A stretch of 64,000 nt of DNA from Pseudomonadota bacterium (GCA_021838635.1 JAKCDC010000001.1:62001-126000); one strand, 5' to 3'; numbered from the stretch's first letter, positions 51,358-58,912 are shown. The notes: generated by a model not told the origin, from the letters alone. Translations and numbers: made by a program.

Positions 51358-52289
51358 GTTCGTTGCACACCGCGCTTGAGGAGTACCTCGCAGTACGTCG
51401 CGCCTTGGGATACAAGCTGCGCCTGGCCGGGCGGCTGTTGCAACGGTTCGTCGAGTTCGCCAAACGCGAGCGTGCGGACTACATTACCACCGAACTCGCC
51501 TTGAAGTGGGCGACCCAACCCGCCCATGCCACGCCAGTCCAGTGGGCCAACCGCTTGGGAATGGTGCGGCGCTTCGCAAGATACTGTCATGGCATCGATC
51601 CGCACAACGTAGTGCCGCCACCCGATCTGCTGCCCTATCAGTATCGGCGCGTCTCACCGAATCTCTACAGCGATGAGCAAGTTCTCGATCTGATCAAGGC
51701 GGCCCCGCAATTGCCCTCCGCGATCGGATTGCGACCGCACACGTTCGCCACGCTCTTTGGGTTGTACGTCGCTACCGGTCTGCGCGCGAACGAGGCATTG
51801 CATCTCCTTCGTGACGATGTGGACCTGGAAAGTGGCGTGCTCACCGTTCGCCAGAGCAAATTCGGCAAAAGCCGATACGTTCCGGTTCACGCTTCCACGC
51901 AACGCGCGTTGAAGCGTTATGCGAGGCGTCGGGATCGCCTGGTTCCCAGCCCCAGTAGTCCTTGCTTCTTTCTCTCCGACCGGGGCACTCGAGTGACCTA
52001 TGACGTGCTCCGCTGGACCTTCGTCAAACTCTCGCACCAGATTGGCCTTCGCGCTCCCGGCGACTCGCATGGACCGCGTCTGCATGGACTGCGCCACCGA
52101 CTGGCCATCCAGACACTGTTGAAGTGGTATCGCCGTGGCGTCGACGTCGAGCGCCACCTGCCGCAGCTTTCCACGTACTTGGGGCACGCCCACATCACGG
52201 ACACGCAGTGGTACCTGACGGCGACTCCGCAGTTACTGCGCTACGCACTGAAGCGGATGGAGCGATCGGAGCGGAGGGCTCGGTCATGA
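51354..52289 (+). CDS. Tyrosine recombinase RitB of inner RIT element
   Basis: 311 aa from the ATG inside the ATGA overlap. Opening SSLHTALEEYLAVRRALGYKLR is typical of the RitB group. Catalytic residues: Arg in TGLRANEALHLL, Lys in SKFGKSRYVPVH, HGLRHRLAIQTLL, late His in YLGHAHITDT and Tyr in QWYLT. RitB proteins have a shorter N-terminus than RitA. It is coupled to ritC by another ATGA. Confidence 0.92.
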   Translation: MSSLHTALEEYLAVRRALGYKLRLAGRLLQRFVEFAKRERADYITTELALKWATQPAHATPVQWANRLGMVRRFARYCHGIDPHNVVPPPDLLPYQYRRVSPNLYSDEQVLDLIKAAPQLPSAIGLRPHTFATLFGLYVATGLRANEALHLLRDDVDLESGVLTVRQSKFGKSRYVPVHASTQRALKRYARRRDRLVPSPSSPCFFLSDRGTRVTYDVLRWTFVKLSHQIGLRAPGDSHGPRLHGLRHRLAIQTLLKWYRRGVDVERHLPQLSTYLGHAHITDTQWYLTATPQLLRYALKRMERSERRARS

Positions 52290-53284
52290 ATGCCACCAAA
52301 TCCTTCCCCGTTCTGCTGGAGTCATTCTTCGTGGATCGACTGATGCAACAGCGACAGGTCAGTCCTCACACCATTGCCAGTTATCGCGATACTTTTCGCC
52401 TTCTGCTGCAGTACGTACAGCAACGCCTCGGTAGAGCGCCTTCGCAAGTAACCGTGCCGGACCTGGATACACCCTTCCTTGGTACGTTCCTCGATCACCT
52501 GGAGAAAAAACGCGGTAACAGCGCCCGCAGCCGCAACGTGCGCCTCGCCGCTATTCATTCCTTTTTTCGCTACGTTGCCTTGCATGCACCGGAGTACAGT
52601 GCCCTGGCGCAGCGCGTGCTGGCCATACCCAGTAAACGCTACGTGCGTCGGGCCATCTGCTTTCTCACGCCGGCGGAAACGGACGCTCTGCTTGCAGCTC
52701 CAGACCTCAAAACCTGGAGCGGGCGGCGCGATCGAGCGATATTGCTCCTCGCCGTGCAGACTGGACTGCGGGCGGCAGAAGTCATCGGACTTCGCTGCGA
52801 GAACATCATCCTGGGAACTGGCGCACACGTACAATGCTTGGGCAAAGGCAGGAAGACCCGATGCACACCGCTTCGTAGGGAAGCGGTGTCGGTGCTGCGC
52901 GCTTGGTTGCGGGAACGCGAGGGGCAACCGTCCGATCCGCTTTTCCCGACTACGCGGGGCACCGCCTTGGGACATGACGGCTTGGAATACCTGCTCGAAA
53001 AGCATCTGCTTGTCGCTCGCCGTCACTGCCCGTCATTGATCAAGAAACGGGTGACGTTCCATTCCCTGAGGCACTCATTGGCAATGACCTTACTTCGCCA
53101 TGGCGTCGATCGTTCCGTGATCGCGCTCTGGTTGGGTCACGAGAACGTTGAAACCACATCGATGTACCTGCAAGCTGACATGCAGCTCAAGGAAGATGCC
53201 TTGGCAAAAACGGCCGCTACAAAGGCGCGTACCACTCGGTATCGGCCCAGCGATCGCATCTTGGCCTTCCTCAATACCCTCTGA
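52286..53284 (+). CDS. Tyrosine recombinase RitC of inner RIT element
   Basis: 332 aa from MNATKSFPVLLESFF at 52286; the 54 preceding codons in the track belong to ritB sequence. Core-binding domain with SPHTIASYRDTFRLLLQY, then Arg in TGLRAAEVIGL, Lys in GKGRKTRC, HSLRHSLAMTLL, LWLGHENVETTSMYL with the Tyr nucleophile. Its stop codon lies in the first bases of the right terminal repeat, so there is no space for cargo. Confidence 0.92.
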   Translation: MNATKSFPVLLESFFVDRLMQQRQVSPHTIASYRDTFRLLLQYVQQRLGRAPSQVTVPDLDTPFLGTFLDHLEKKRGNSARSRNVRLAAIHSFFRYVALHAPEYSALAQRVLAIPSKRYVRRAICFLTPAETDALLAAPDLKTWSGRRDRAILLLAVQTGLRAAEVIGLRCENIILGTGAHVQCLGKGRKTRCTPLRREAVSVLRAWLREREGQPSDPLFPTTRGTALGHDGLEYLLEKHLLVARRHCPSLIKKRVTFHSLRHSLAMTLLRHGVDRSVIALWLGHENVETTSMYLQADMQLKEDALAKTAATKARTTRYRPSDRILAFLNTL

Positions 53285-53384
53285 TTATTCCGCCACCGAT
53301 GCGTACCCGCTCGCGCGATCCCCCGGGAAACAGAGCCCCCGAACGTCCGTTGCCGGAATAATCCGGCTGCCGGAACAATGGCGA
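53283..53384 (-). repeat. Right 102-bp terminal inverted repeat of inner RIT
   Basis: Inverted copy of 49880-49981 with three mismatches. Its outer edge GGAACAATGGCGA joins target sequence AAGTC directly, without the palindromic spacer that is present at the left end. Confidence 0.92.
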
Positions 53385-54115
53385 AAGTCATGAATGCGAG
53401 GCCCGGTGTGATCCGAGGGGTTCCGCGGACCGATCTGTCGCGAGAGTCGCCAGAACACTGTATACACGTACTGGTGCCGCAGTCGCCCACCTTGCTCCGC
53501 AACGAAGAAATAAGGGCTTCGAGGCGGATCAAGATGCGCATCTCGTTGCCTGGCGTAACGGCGAAGGATCGTACAGGTCGTCGCATGCAGGGGCACCAGA
53601 CGCGTCTTACCGAACTTGGCCCCGTCAATCCTGAGAATCCCTTCCGTGAGATCAACATCGGTGCGCTTCAGGGCCATTGCCTCGCCGATCCGCAGGCCTG
53701 TGACAATGAGCAGCCCAAACAGGCAATGATAGGTCCAGCGACGCAGTGCTTTGGCCGGCGGCAAGGCGAACGCTGCCGCCAGAAGCTGGCTGATCTCACG
53801 ATCCGAATACAGGTGGGGCTTGGTGCGCTTAGAATAAGGCAGCACTCGCGCGGGCAGCACCGCCGTACGAGGCTCGCGACTACGCAAATACTGACTCAAC
53901 CCGCGCACGTCAGAAAACCGCAGAGCCCACGAGGCTCGCTTGTTCGGCGGTTGCGTTGCCCACTCCAAAGCGAGCGGATACGTAATGACCGTGGCCTTAC
54001 GTTGCGCCATAAAGCGGACGAAGCCCTTCAGTCGTTGCTCCGGAGCGAAGAACTTGAATCCAAGGCTGCGGCGCAGGGCGATGTACTCCGCCACGGCGGT
54101 CTCTAAGGCGCTCAT
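53378..54115 (-). pseudogene. RitB of outer RIT element, N-terminal part
   Basis: About 246 native codons starting MSALETAVAEYIALRRSLGFKFF at 54115, in ATGA overlap with ritA. Core domain and box I (VTGLRIGEAMAL, KFGKTRLVPLH) are intact and the frame runs to PRIHDFRH, where the inner RIT begins. Translation would continue about 31 codons into the repeat and stop at 53285. The late His and Tyr nucleophile are therefore missing. Joined to 49664-49858 the gene would be 308 aa, matching the inner RitB (311 aa). Confidence 0.9.
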
Positions 54116-55350
54116 GACACACCGCCCGGCCACCGCATCGCCAAACCCCGCAATGCCTCAATATCGACCTTGGCATAAATCCGAGTGCTGTCTTGAGAGC
54201 GATGGCGCAGAAGCTGCCCGATCTGCGTCAGCGACGCTCCGGAGCGCAGTAATGTGGTGGCCAAAGTATGTCGGAACACATGCGCGCCTTTACGAGGCGT
54301 GTCGACCTGCGCTCGATCGAGCGCCGTGCGCGCAATCATCGTCACACTTGCAGCCGATGCGAAGCCGATCTGCGGGGCCCACTCGCGCAGAAATACTCGT
54401 CGGCTTTGGGAGCGCGGCCTGCCATGTTGTAGATAATCGCCGATCGCGGCTCCCACCTCGCTCGGCAGTGGCATCTGCGCTCTTTGACGTGCTTTTCCCC
54501 GGATCGACAACACGCCATCCTGCCAATCGATATCCTGAAGGCACAACGTCGCTACTTCACTGGCTCTCAATCCCAGGCGTGCGAGCAGTAGCAGCACCGC
54601 GTAGTCTCGCCGACCAAGTGATGTGCTTCGATCGATGGCATCGAGAACCTTCTGGACTTCTCCACGCGCCAGATATCGGGGCAACGATGCGAATCGCCAG
54701 GTCCGCACCGAAGGAACAGCACTCGCCAAGTCGATCGAAATCAAATCCTTGTAGCGCAGATAGCGCAAGAACGAACGCAGCGTCCAGCACATGCGACTCG
54801 TGGAACGCGCGCTTTGATGCGGCGCGTGATGAGCCACGAAGCTCACGATGTCCGCGGCGACGAGTCTGGAGAGGCCCCTCGGCCCGCTCTTGCAGTGCTC
54901 GGCGAGAAATCGCCGCAAGGTGGGCAGATGCGTAATGATGGTCCTCGGAGCATAGCCTCCTTGCTCGCGAAGGTGATGCCGGAAGTCCGCGACAATCTGC
55001 TCATCAGCGCTCAGATGAGGCAGACGCTGCGGCGCAATCAGCGCTTCCTCGCGCAGTACGGCAAGGAACCGGTTCAATGCGGGTCGATCGCTCAGAAAGG
55101 GATGGCGATACCGCACGCGGAACGCCATATAGCGATTTACGACCGCCTCGTCGATGTCTCCAACGACTATGCCTCTGCGGGCAAGCCACCGACCGAAATC
55201 GTCGACCACCCGAATGTTGCGCCAGGCACTCTGCTTACAATGCCCTTCCGCTAAAAGCCGGGCGGAAAACAACTCCAGGTGCGCCCCCAACGGGCCCTGA
55301 CGCAAACGACGCAACCTCTGGGGCTTCTTGATGAACGTAGCCGTAGCCAT
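54112..55350 (-). CDS. Tyrosine recombinase RitA of outer RIT element
   Basis: 412 aa. The basic start MATATFIKKPQRLRRLRQG precedes arm and core-binding domains; the catalytic domain shows Arg in RLGLRASEVATL, Lys in IRGKARQRAQMPL, HxxR in HVFRHTLATTLL, late His in LLRHRSQDSTRIY and the Tyr. It is complete and aligns with the inner RitA throughout with many differences. Whether it still acts without RitB is doubtful. The leader between the gene and the right terminal repeat (55351-55447) holds no gene. Confidence 0.9.
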   Translation of the reverse strand: MATATFIKKPQRLRRLRQGPLGAHLELFSARLLAEGHCKQSAWRNIRVVDDFGRWLARRGIVVGDIDEAVVNRYMAFRVRYRHPFLSDRPALNRFLAVLREEALIAPQRLPHLSADEQIVADFRHHLREQGGYAPRTIITHLPTLRRFLAEHCKSGPRGLSRLVAADIVSFVAHHAPHQSARSTSRMCWTLRSFLRYLRYKDLISIDLASAVPSVRTWRFASLPRYLARGEVQKVLDAIDRSTSLGRRDYAVLLLLARLGLRASEVATLCLQDIDWQDGVLSIRGKARQRAQMPLPSEVGAAIGDYLQHGRPRSQSRRVFLREWAPQIGFASAASVTMIARTALDRAQVDTPRKGAHVFRHTLATTLLRSGASLTQIGQLLRHRSQDSTRIYAKVDIEALRGLAMRWPGGVS

Positions 55351-55447
55351 GACTTCTCCTCCGCACGGAATGTGCTGGAGAAGCCATCAAACTATGCCGA
55401 ATCGGACGTTGGCAAACCCTGGCGAAATCGTCTCGCGAAACGCCTTG

Positions 55448-55476
55448 TTCGGCATAGTCAGGCGCTCGGCATGAAC
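55448..55476 (-). repeat. Right terminal inverted repeat of outer RIT
   Basis: 29 bp, identical in inverted orientation to 48550-48578. Directly outside it the IS66 target resumes with GTGCCGACTGAACG. Confidence 0.88.
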
Positions 55477-55621
55477 GTGCCGACTGAACGACATCGATCC
55501 GCATGCCCATCTGCACTATGTGCTCGAGCGCGTCGCTGCGCACACCATCCACCGCATCGATGAGCTCCTGCCGTGGTGCGTGTCTCATCGACTCACCCAG
55601 CCGCTGACACAAGCCGCATGA
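55477..55621 (+). pseudogene. IS66-type transposase (TnpC) fragment, part 2 (C-terminus)
   Basis: The frame reads CRLNDIDPHAHLHYVLERVAAHTIHRIDELLPWCV and ends in TGA, the standard C-terminus of IS66 transposases (LNG.DP.AYL..VL.RIADHPINRIDELLPW). It continues exactly from LIGT at 48520 when the outer RIT element is removed. The ORF track does not list it because no start codon precedes it. Confidence 0.85.
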
Positions 55622-55917
55622 GCAAAACCACCCATGCAGCTCTGGCGCACATCGAAGTCCTGATCGACGCCGGCGGCCAGATCATGCCCGGCGCCGTACA
55701 GCCCATCGTCGGGGCGGCCGTCGCGCATGACGGAAAGAAAACCCTCGTGATGCTCAAGCGCCGGTCCGCCGAGCCTGTCTCCATCCTGCTCGAGCGCCTG
55801 AACGCAGCTATCGAAACCGCGCTGCGCACCGGCACGCGCGTCGATGAGATCAATACACCGAGCTCCGACGTGCGCTACAGCTACAAGTGGCGCTTCGTCA
55901 ATGTGGCCTCTGCGTGA
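55618..55917 (+). CDS. Small uncharacterised protein coupled to IS66 transposase
   Basis: 99 aa from ATG 55618, which overlaps the tnpC stop by 4 bp (ATGA); the ORF track start is upstream. The chain (MSKTTHAALAHIEVLIDAGG...DVRYSYKWRFVNVASA) is soluble, mixed alpha/beta, without any motif I recognise. It ends just before the GGCTTAC that I take as the element terminus, so it looks like part of the IS rather than a host gene. With tnpC truncated its expression is uncertain. Confidence 0.5.
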   Translation: MSKTTHAALAHIEVLIDAGGQIMPGAVQPIVGAAVAHDGKKTLVMLKRRSAEPVSILLERLNAAIETALRTGTRVDEINTPSSDVRYSYKWRFVNVASA

Positions 55918-56049
55918 GGCTTACGGTGTCACCGCCGATGGTAATGTGACCCACTGCGTCGGGGTAAAAGTGGACCATCTGAGTCAAGATGGCGGAATTC
56001 GGAAGATCCGCAAGCAGCGGCCCGCTACGGGCCGCGTGAACCGCGTTCA
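55918..56049. other. Intergenic scar between IS66 and IS21 remnants
   Basis: Contains the putative IS66 end GGCTTAC followed by sequence with GGGTAAAAGTGGACCA, a motif reminiscent of the terminal regions of IS21-family elements. No gene is supported. Confidence 0.3.
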
Positions 56050-56130
56050 GCGAAGCTCGGGCCGTACACCGTGCTGCTCTGGCCCTCAGGCGTCGGCAAA
56101 ACTCACATCGCCAGCGCCCTGGCGAAGGCG
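56050..56130 (+). pseudogene. IS21-family IstB ATPase fragment
   Basis: A short stretch reads KLGPYTVLLWPSGVGKTHIASALAKA, the Walker A region of the IS21 helper protein IstB (usual form GPPGVGKTHLAIAL). Both sides are lost. The end merges with the truncated DUF2779 gene on the other strand, and bases near GCCAGCGCCCTGGCGAAGG could belong to either. Confidence 0.6.
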
Positions 56131-56342
56131 GCATCGTATCCCTCCGTCAGCACATCCAGGACGGTTCCGCTGCCGTCCGGGTCATAGAGCCGCCGCGCCA
56201 CTTCGCCCAGTCCGTGTCCTACCTGGATGCGAGACTGCGCGGACTTCGATTTCTGGCAGAGGTCAGGCCGGTGCACGTTCAGCCAGAGTCGCTTGGGACA
56301 CTGCCGAAACGCCATCAGCTTCGATTTGGATAGGAGGGGCAT
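56103..56342 (-). pseudogene. Truncated DUF2779 protein, N-terminal fragment
   Basis: 79 codons from ATG 56342, which has its own ribosome site (CCGGAGGACC). The start MPLLSKSKLMAFRQCPKRLWLNVHRPDL and GLGEVARRLYDPDGSG is the N-terminal signature of DUF2779 proteins, which usually run to several hundred residues and include a Cys-containing nuclease-like region. Here the frame leaves the family at about EGYDAAFARAL, where the IS21 remnant begins, so the gene is truncated by the IS scar. Confidence 0.75.
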
Positions 56343-56894
56343 CTCGGTCCTCCGGGCTCGATCACGATAGCGAGTGGCGGTTCGGGTGAGCGTCGCCTTC
56401 ATCCGATCCCGCAGCCCTTTAGGGGCCTTCACCTGCGCAGCGTCCCCAAATGCCCGCAATCACCATTCGACTTGCTGAGTATCCTGAACTGATGCGGTGA
56501 CCGGGGCCTCACCCTCGTTGAGGTTCTTTATGGTTTGGTCACTGCTGAGCGGCGTTTCGGCGAGATGCGCTGAAGCGCCTCGGTCGAGAATTACCTTGAG
56601 TTTAATAGTCTTGCCGGTGACGTCCCCATTGAGATACTGAAATGCTCCGCGGGCAATGTATTGATCGAGACCAAAGGCCCGGGGGCGCGTTGCGTCTTTC
56701 TCGAGTAGCTTTGCGTCTCGGATCCGATGAATCGGGATCTGGCGGACATCCTCATAGTCCCGGAACGTGCAGACCAGGTAGACCAGGTTGCCGCGCACCA
56801 CGAGACCGAGGGGATTGATCTCGCTCTCGCACCGTTCCGTCGCGCGGGCATTTCGATGACCCGGAGCGCTCATCACGCCGTGAGTCGACTGCAA
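56343..56894 (-). pseudogene. WYL-domain regulator remnant with in-frame stop
   Basis: The frame reads INPLGLVVRGNLVYLVCTFRDYEDVRQIPIHRIRDAKLLE...AHLAETPLSSDQ...QVEW-stop-LRAFGDAAQVKAPKGLRDRM. This is the WYL ligand-binding domain and its WCX-like end; family members have WWL at the stop position, so TGG has become TGA. The N-terminal HTH of such regulators is missing as well. The two track ORFs 56460-56894 and 56103-56459 are one frame. WYL genes next to DUF2779 genes suggest a former two-gene unit. Confidence 0.75.
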
Positions 56895-56945
56895 AAAACG
56901 AATTCACGGGAACGTCTCGTCTGCCGACGGGTCCTGCCGATCAGG

Positions 56946-57437
56946 TCATAATCCGAGAAGGTACACCGGCGCCATGGCGACGACGGCCAGTGCAACCTGA
57001 ATGATGAGAACGCCGCTCGTCAACCGCGGCCTTTGCGGCAACCACTTGACCGCGAACCAGGCGATCCCGATCGCCTGGCAGACCATCAGCAACTGCCAGG
57101 TGTGAGCCACGGTGCCTTCATCGGCGTGCGGCGGCGGGAGTCCGAATCTGGCGAGAGCAACGAGGGTCACGCTGAGCGCTGCGACGGACAACGCCATCGG
57201 TACCAAGGCACTCGGGTGCTTAGAGAGCGCGAGGATGGAGTCGGGATATTCATTCATAACGAGCCCTCCATTGGGTGGTGGAGAACCGTGTTCGCGGAAG
57301 GCCGAGCGCAGGACGTCAAAGATCGCGCCCACACCGCCGGGACCTGCGCGCAGGAAGTCCGCGAACTCCTCGCCATAGCGCTCGCGCCAGGCGGGTGGAT
57401 AGGCGCGCAACAGCCAGCGGGCGCAGGTGCGGTTCAT
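56946..57437 (-). CDS. Membrane protein coupled to a PadR regulator
   Basis: 163 aa. The start RWLLRAYPPAWRERYGEEFADFL is a soluble motif often found at the N-terminus of integral membrane proteins encoded next to PadR regulators. Three hydrophobic segments follow (LVPMALSVAALSVTLVALARF, WQLLMVCQAIGIAWFAV, VLIIQVALAVVAMAPVYLLGL). It starts in ATGA overlap with the PadR stop. Function unknown; a membrane target of the regulator is inferred from linkage. Confidence 0.7.
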   Translation of the reverse strand: MNRTCARWLLRAYPPAWRERYGEEFADFLRAGPGGVGAIFDVLRSAFREHGSPPPNGGLVMNEYPDSILALSKHPSALVPMALSVAALSVTLVALARFGLPPPHADEGTVAHTWQLLMVCQAIGIAWFAVKWLPQRPRLTSGVLIIQVALAVVAMAPVYLLGL

Positions 57438-57775
57438 ACAAACTTCAGTCTTCTTGTGCCGGCATTGACGAATTGCTGCAGCGTCGAAAGCTGCGCGCGC
57501 AACATACGCGCGCCGGCTGCGGTGATCTGATACGGGCGGCGCCGCTCCTCTGGCGGCAGAGGTTCGATCAGGCCGCGGGCTTCGAGACGGGAAATGGCCC
57601 CGTACAGCGTGCCTGGTCCCAGCCGGGCTCCACAGAGACCCGCGATGTCTTCGATCATCGCATGACCATGCTTGGGGCCCCCTGCCAGACTCGCCAATAC
57701 CAATAGCGGGGGATCGGAGTAATGGCCCAACGCGGCGTGATCCGCAGGCGGTACTACGTGTCGCGTACTACGCAT
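57434..57775 (-). CDS. PadR family transcriptional regulator
   Basis: 113 aa from MRSTRHVV at 57775. The winged helix is clear: PLLVLASLAGGPKHGHAMIEDIAGLCGARLGPGTLYGAISRLEARGLIE, then the wing RRRPYQITAAGARML. PadR proteins usually repress their own operon until a ligand, often a phenolic or drug, binds. It is translationally coupled to the membrane protein gene, the usual two-gene layout. Confidence 0.9.
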   Translation of the reverse strand: MRSTRHVVPPADHAALGHYSDPPLLVLASLAGGPKHGHAMIEDIAGLCGARLGPGTLYGAISRLEARGLIEPLPPEERRRPYQITAAGARMLRAQLSTLQQFVNAGTRRLKFV

Positions 57776-58179
57776 GGCGTAGTTATAGAGACATCCCTCG
57801 GGGAATGCAAGCGGCCGATCGCCGTTCTGCCGAGAGTCCTTCGCAGCGTGTAGCCACCTTGTGGCGTGCCGGACCACGGCCCATAACGCCGCCTAGTCGC
57901 AGCTTCCGCTCCATCGGCCGTGGTGCGAAAGTGCGGCACGACGTGCCGCGATCATCACGGTGACCGGCAGGCGTTGCATGGCGACTCTTTAAGATTCCGC
58001 CATTGAATCAAACAATAACGAGGCGCAGTCGACTCGCCTGTTTCCCAATAGGGTTCCATTCGCGCCTACCCACCGTCAGACCGAACTCAGCTCTCGGCCG
58101 CCGCAGTCAAGTCGATTGAGGGGCGCTCCTCGTCTGCAGCGTCTCTCGATCCCACACGACGCCCTGGCCTTTTCGAAAA
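57776..58179. other. 404-bp region without a supported gene
   Basis: Upstream region of the padR gene. No ORF with a family signature, no tRNA, and no long repeat was seen. The padR promoter should lie close to 57776. Confidence 0.4.
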
Positions 58180-58422
58180 CTACCGCCGTGCTCCAAGGCG
58201 AGACAGCATCTCTGAGAGTTCCTCAGGGCTGATGTAGAAATGCTCGCAGACCCGCCCCCAGAGCATCACAGTCGGCACGTTGCGGTCGCCGCGTTCGACT
58301 TGTGCTTCATGCAGCACGTGTAACACGACGCGTTCGCGACGGGTCAATCCATCTCGAACGTCGGGCAAGTACGCTTTGGCGGGGCGCGTCTCATCGCTGT
58401 CATCCGCGGGATGCTTGTTCAT
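58180..58422 (-). CDS. Small uncharacterised protein
   Basis: 80 aa. The acidic N-terminus is followed by a helical region GLTRRERVVLHVLHEAQVERGDRNVPTVMLWGRVCEHFYISPEELSEMLSRLGARR, which reads like a small HTH-like or adaptor fold. I do not recognise the family. The frame is clean, ends naturally and has helix-compatible periodicity; no clear ribosome site was found. Confidence 0.5.
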   Translation of the reverse strand: MNKHPADDSDETRPAKAYLPDVRDGLTRRERVVLHVLHEAQVERGDRNVPTVMLWGRVCEHFYISPEELSEMLSRLGARR

Positions 58423-58912
58423 CTGGGATTCTTAATTTTATCAGCGGCGCAATCACCGATTCTGATCAGCGAGACCCGCCATCGCATCAAATTCGACAAT
58501 TCAATTAGACCATCAGAATCTGTCAGGCAGGCGACGCGAGCATACCGGATCTGAGAGTCGCAAGCGCGAGACCGACGCTGATTCTGCTCTATGGATGGAC
58601 TTCATATGGCGCGTGCTGGATGCTGGTGGTTTGCGCACTCACGCCTGAATTCGACGTCTCGACGGCGGGTGTGCCCGGTTACGGCCGAACCAGCACGCCG
58701 CTCAGCAGATTATCGATACGATGGCGGTGCGGGTGATGTCGCGGTTCGCGCCGAACGCTCACGTCGAAGTCTCCCATTCTGATGGGGTACTCTATCGGCG
58801 GTTCACCACGGTAGCCGTGGCTCAGTGCTCCGATGAACTGCCCGAGGGGCGTTGGCCGATGTGAACCAGAGGGATCGGTACTGCGTCGGACCTGTGCGCG
58901 CTCAGCGGACCG
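58423..58912. other. Region with no firm gene, possible decayed coding sequence
   Basis: The track ORFs here (58302-58508, 58591-58782) show no coding character. One frame is open from about 58670 to 58864 and holds the 47-aa ORF listed separately. It may be what is left of a gene lost when the island was assembled. Confidence 0.35.
58721..58864 (+). CDS. Possible 47-aa ORF
   Basis: From ATG 58721 the frame reads MAVRVMSRFAPNAHVEV...DELPEGRWPM, stop at 58862. The frame is open further upstream without a start codon, so this may be the tail of a decayed gene. It is too short for the ORF track and is not recognised. Confidence 0.25.
   Translation: MAVRVMSRFAPNAHVEVSHSDGVLYRRFTTVAVAQCSDELPEGRWPM

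Larger units (their letters stand above)
49853..53384 (+). mobile_element. Inner RIT (recombinase-in-trio) element, apparently intact
   Basis: Three complete tyrosine recombinase genes on the plus strand, each coupled to the next by an ATGA overlap, lie between 102-bp terminal inverted repeats (49880-49981 and 53283-53384) that differ at only three positions. A 7-bp sequence ATGGCGA appears at both outer edges (49853-49859 and 53378-53384) and is the target repeat. A 20-bp palindromic spacer (49860-49879) is present only at the left end. It is inserted in ritB of the outer element, in opposite orientation. Confidence 0.9.
48520..55476 (-). mobile_element. Outer RIT (recombinase-in-trio) element, interrupted
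   Basis: Three tyrosine recombinase genes in one direction on the minus strand (ritA 54112-55350, ritB split, ritC 48666-49667) joined by ATGA overlaps define a RIT element. Terminal repeats of 29 bp are identical at 48550-48578 and 55448-55476, with inner sub-repeats TCGGCATAGT near 48648 and ACTATGCCGA at 55391. A palindromic spacer lies at the left end only (48520-48551). It sits inside an IS66 transposase fragment and is itself split by the inner RIT element. Confidence 0.85.
48439..55924 (+). mobile_element. Remnant of an IS66-family element, split by RIT insertion
   Basis: Two pieces of one tnpC 3' end (48439-48520 and 55477-55621), a coupled downstream ORF (55618-55917) and a terminal GGCTTAC at 55918-55924 (IS66 ends typically begin GTAAGC) outline the right part of an IS66-type element. 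The left part with tnpA, tnpB and most of tnpC is missing. The right terminus is my inference from the motif; no target duplication can be tested because the left end is lost. Confidence 0.6.

Noticed and set aside
53378-54106. 242-aa plus-strand ORF over the outer ritB
   Set aside because: Antisense to the ritB N-terminal half, which has clear recombinase motifs on the minus strand.
48550-55476. Possible integron or phage integrase cluster
   Set aside because: No attC-like repeats, gene cassettes or phage genes. Three coupled tyrosine recombinases between terminal repeats fit a RIT element much better.
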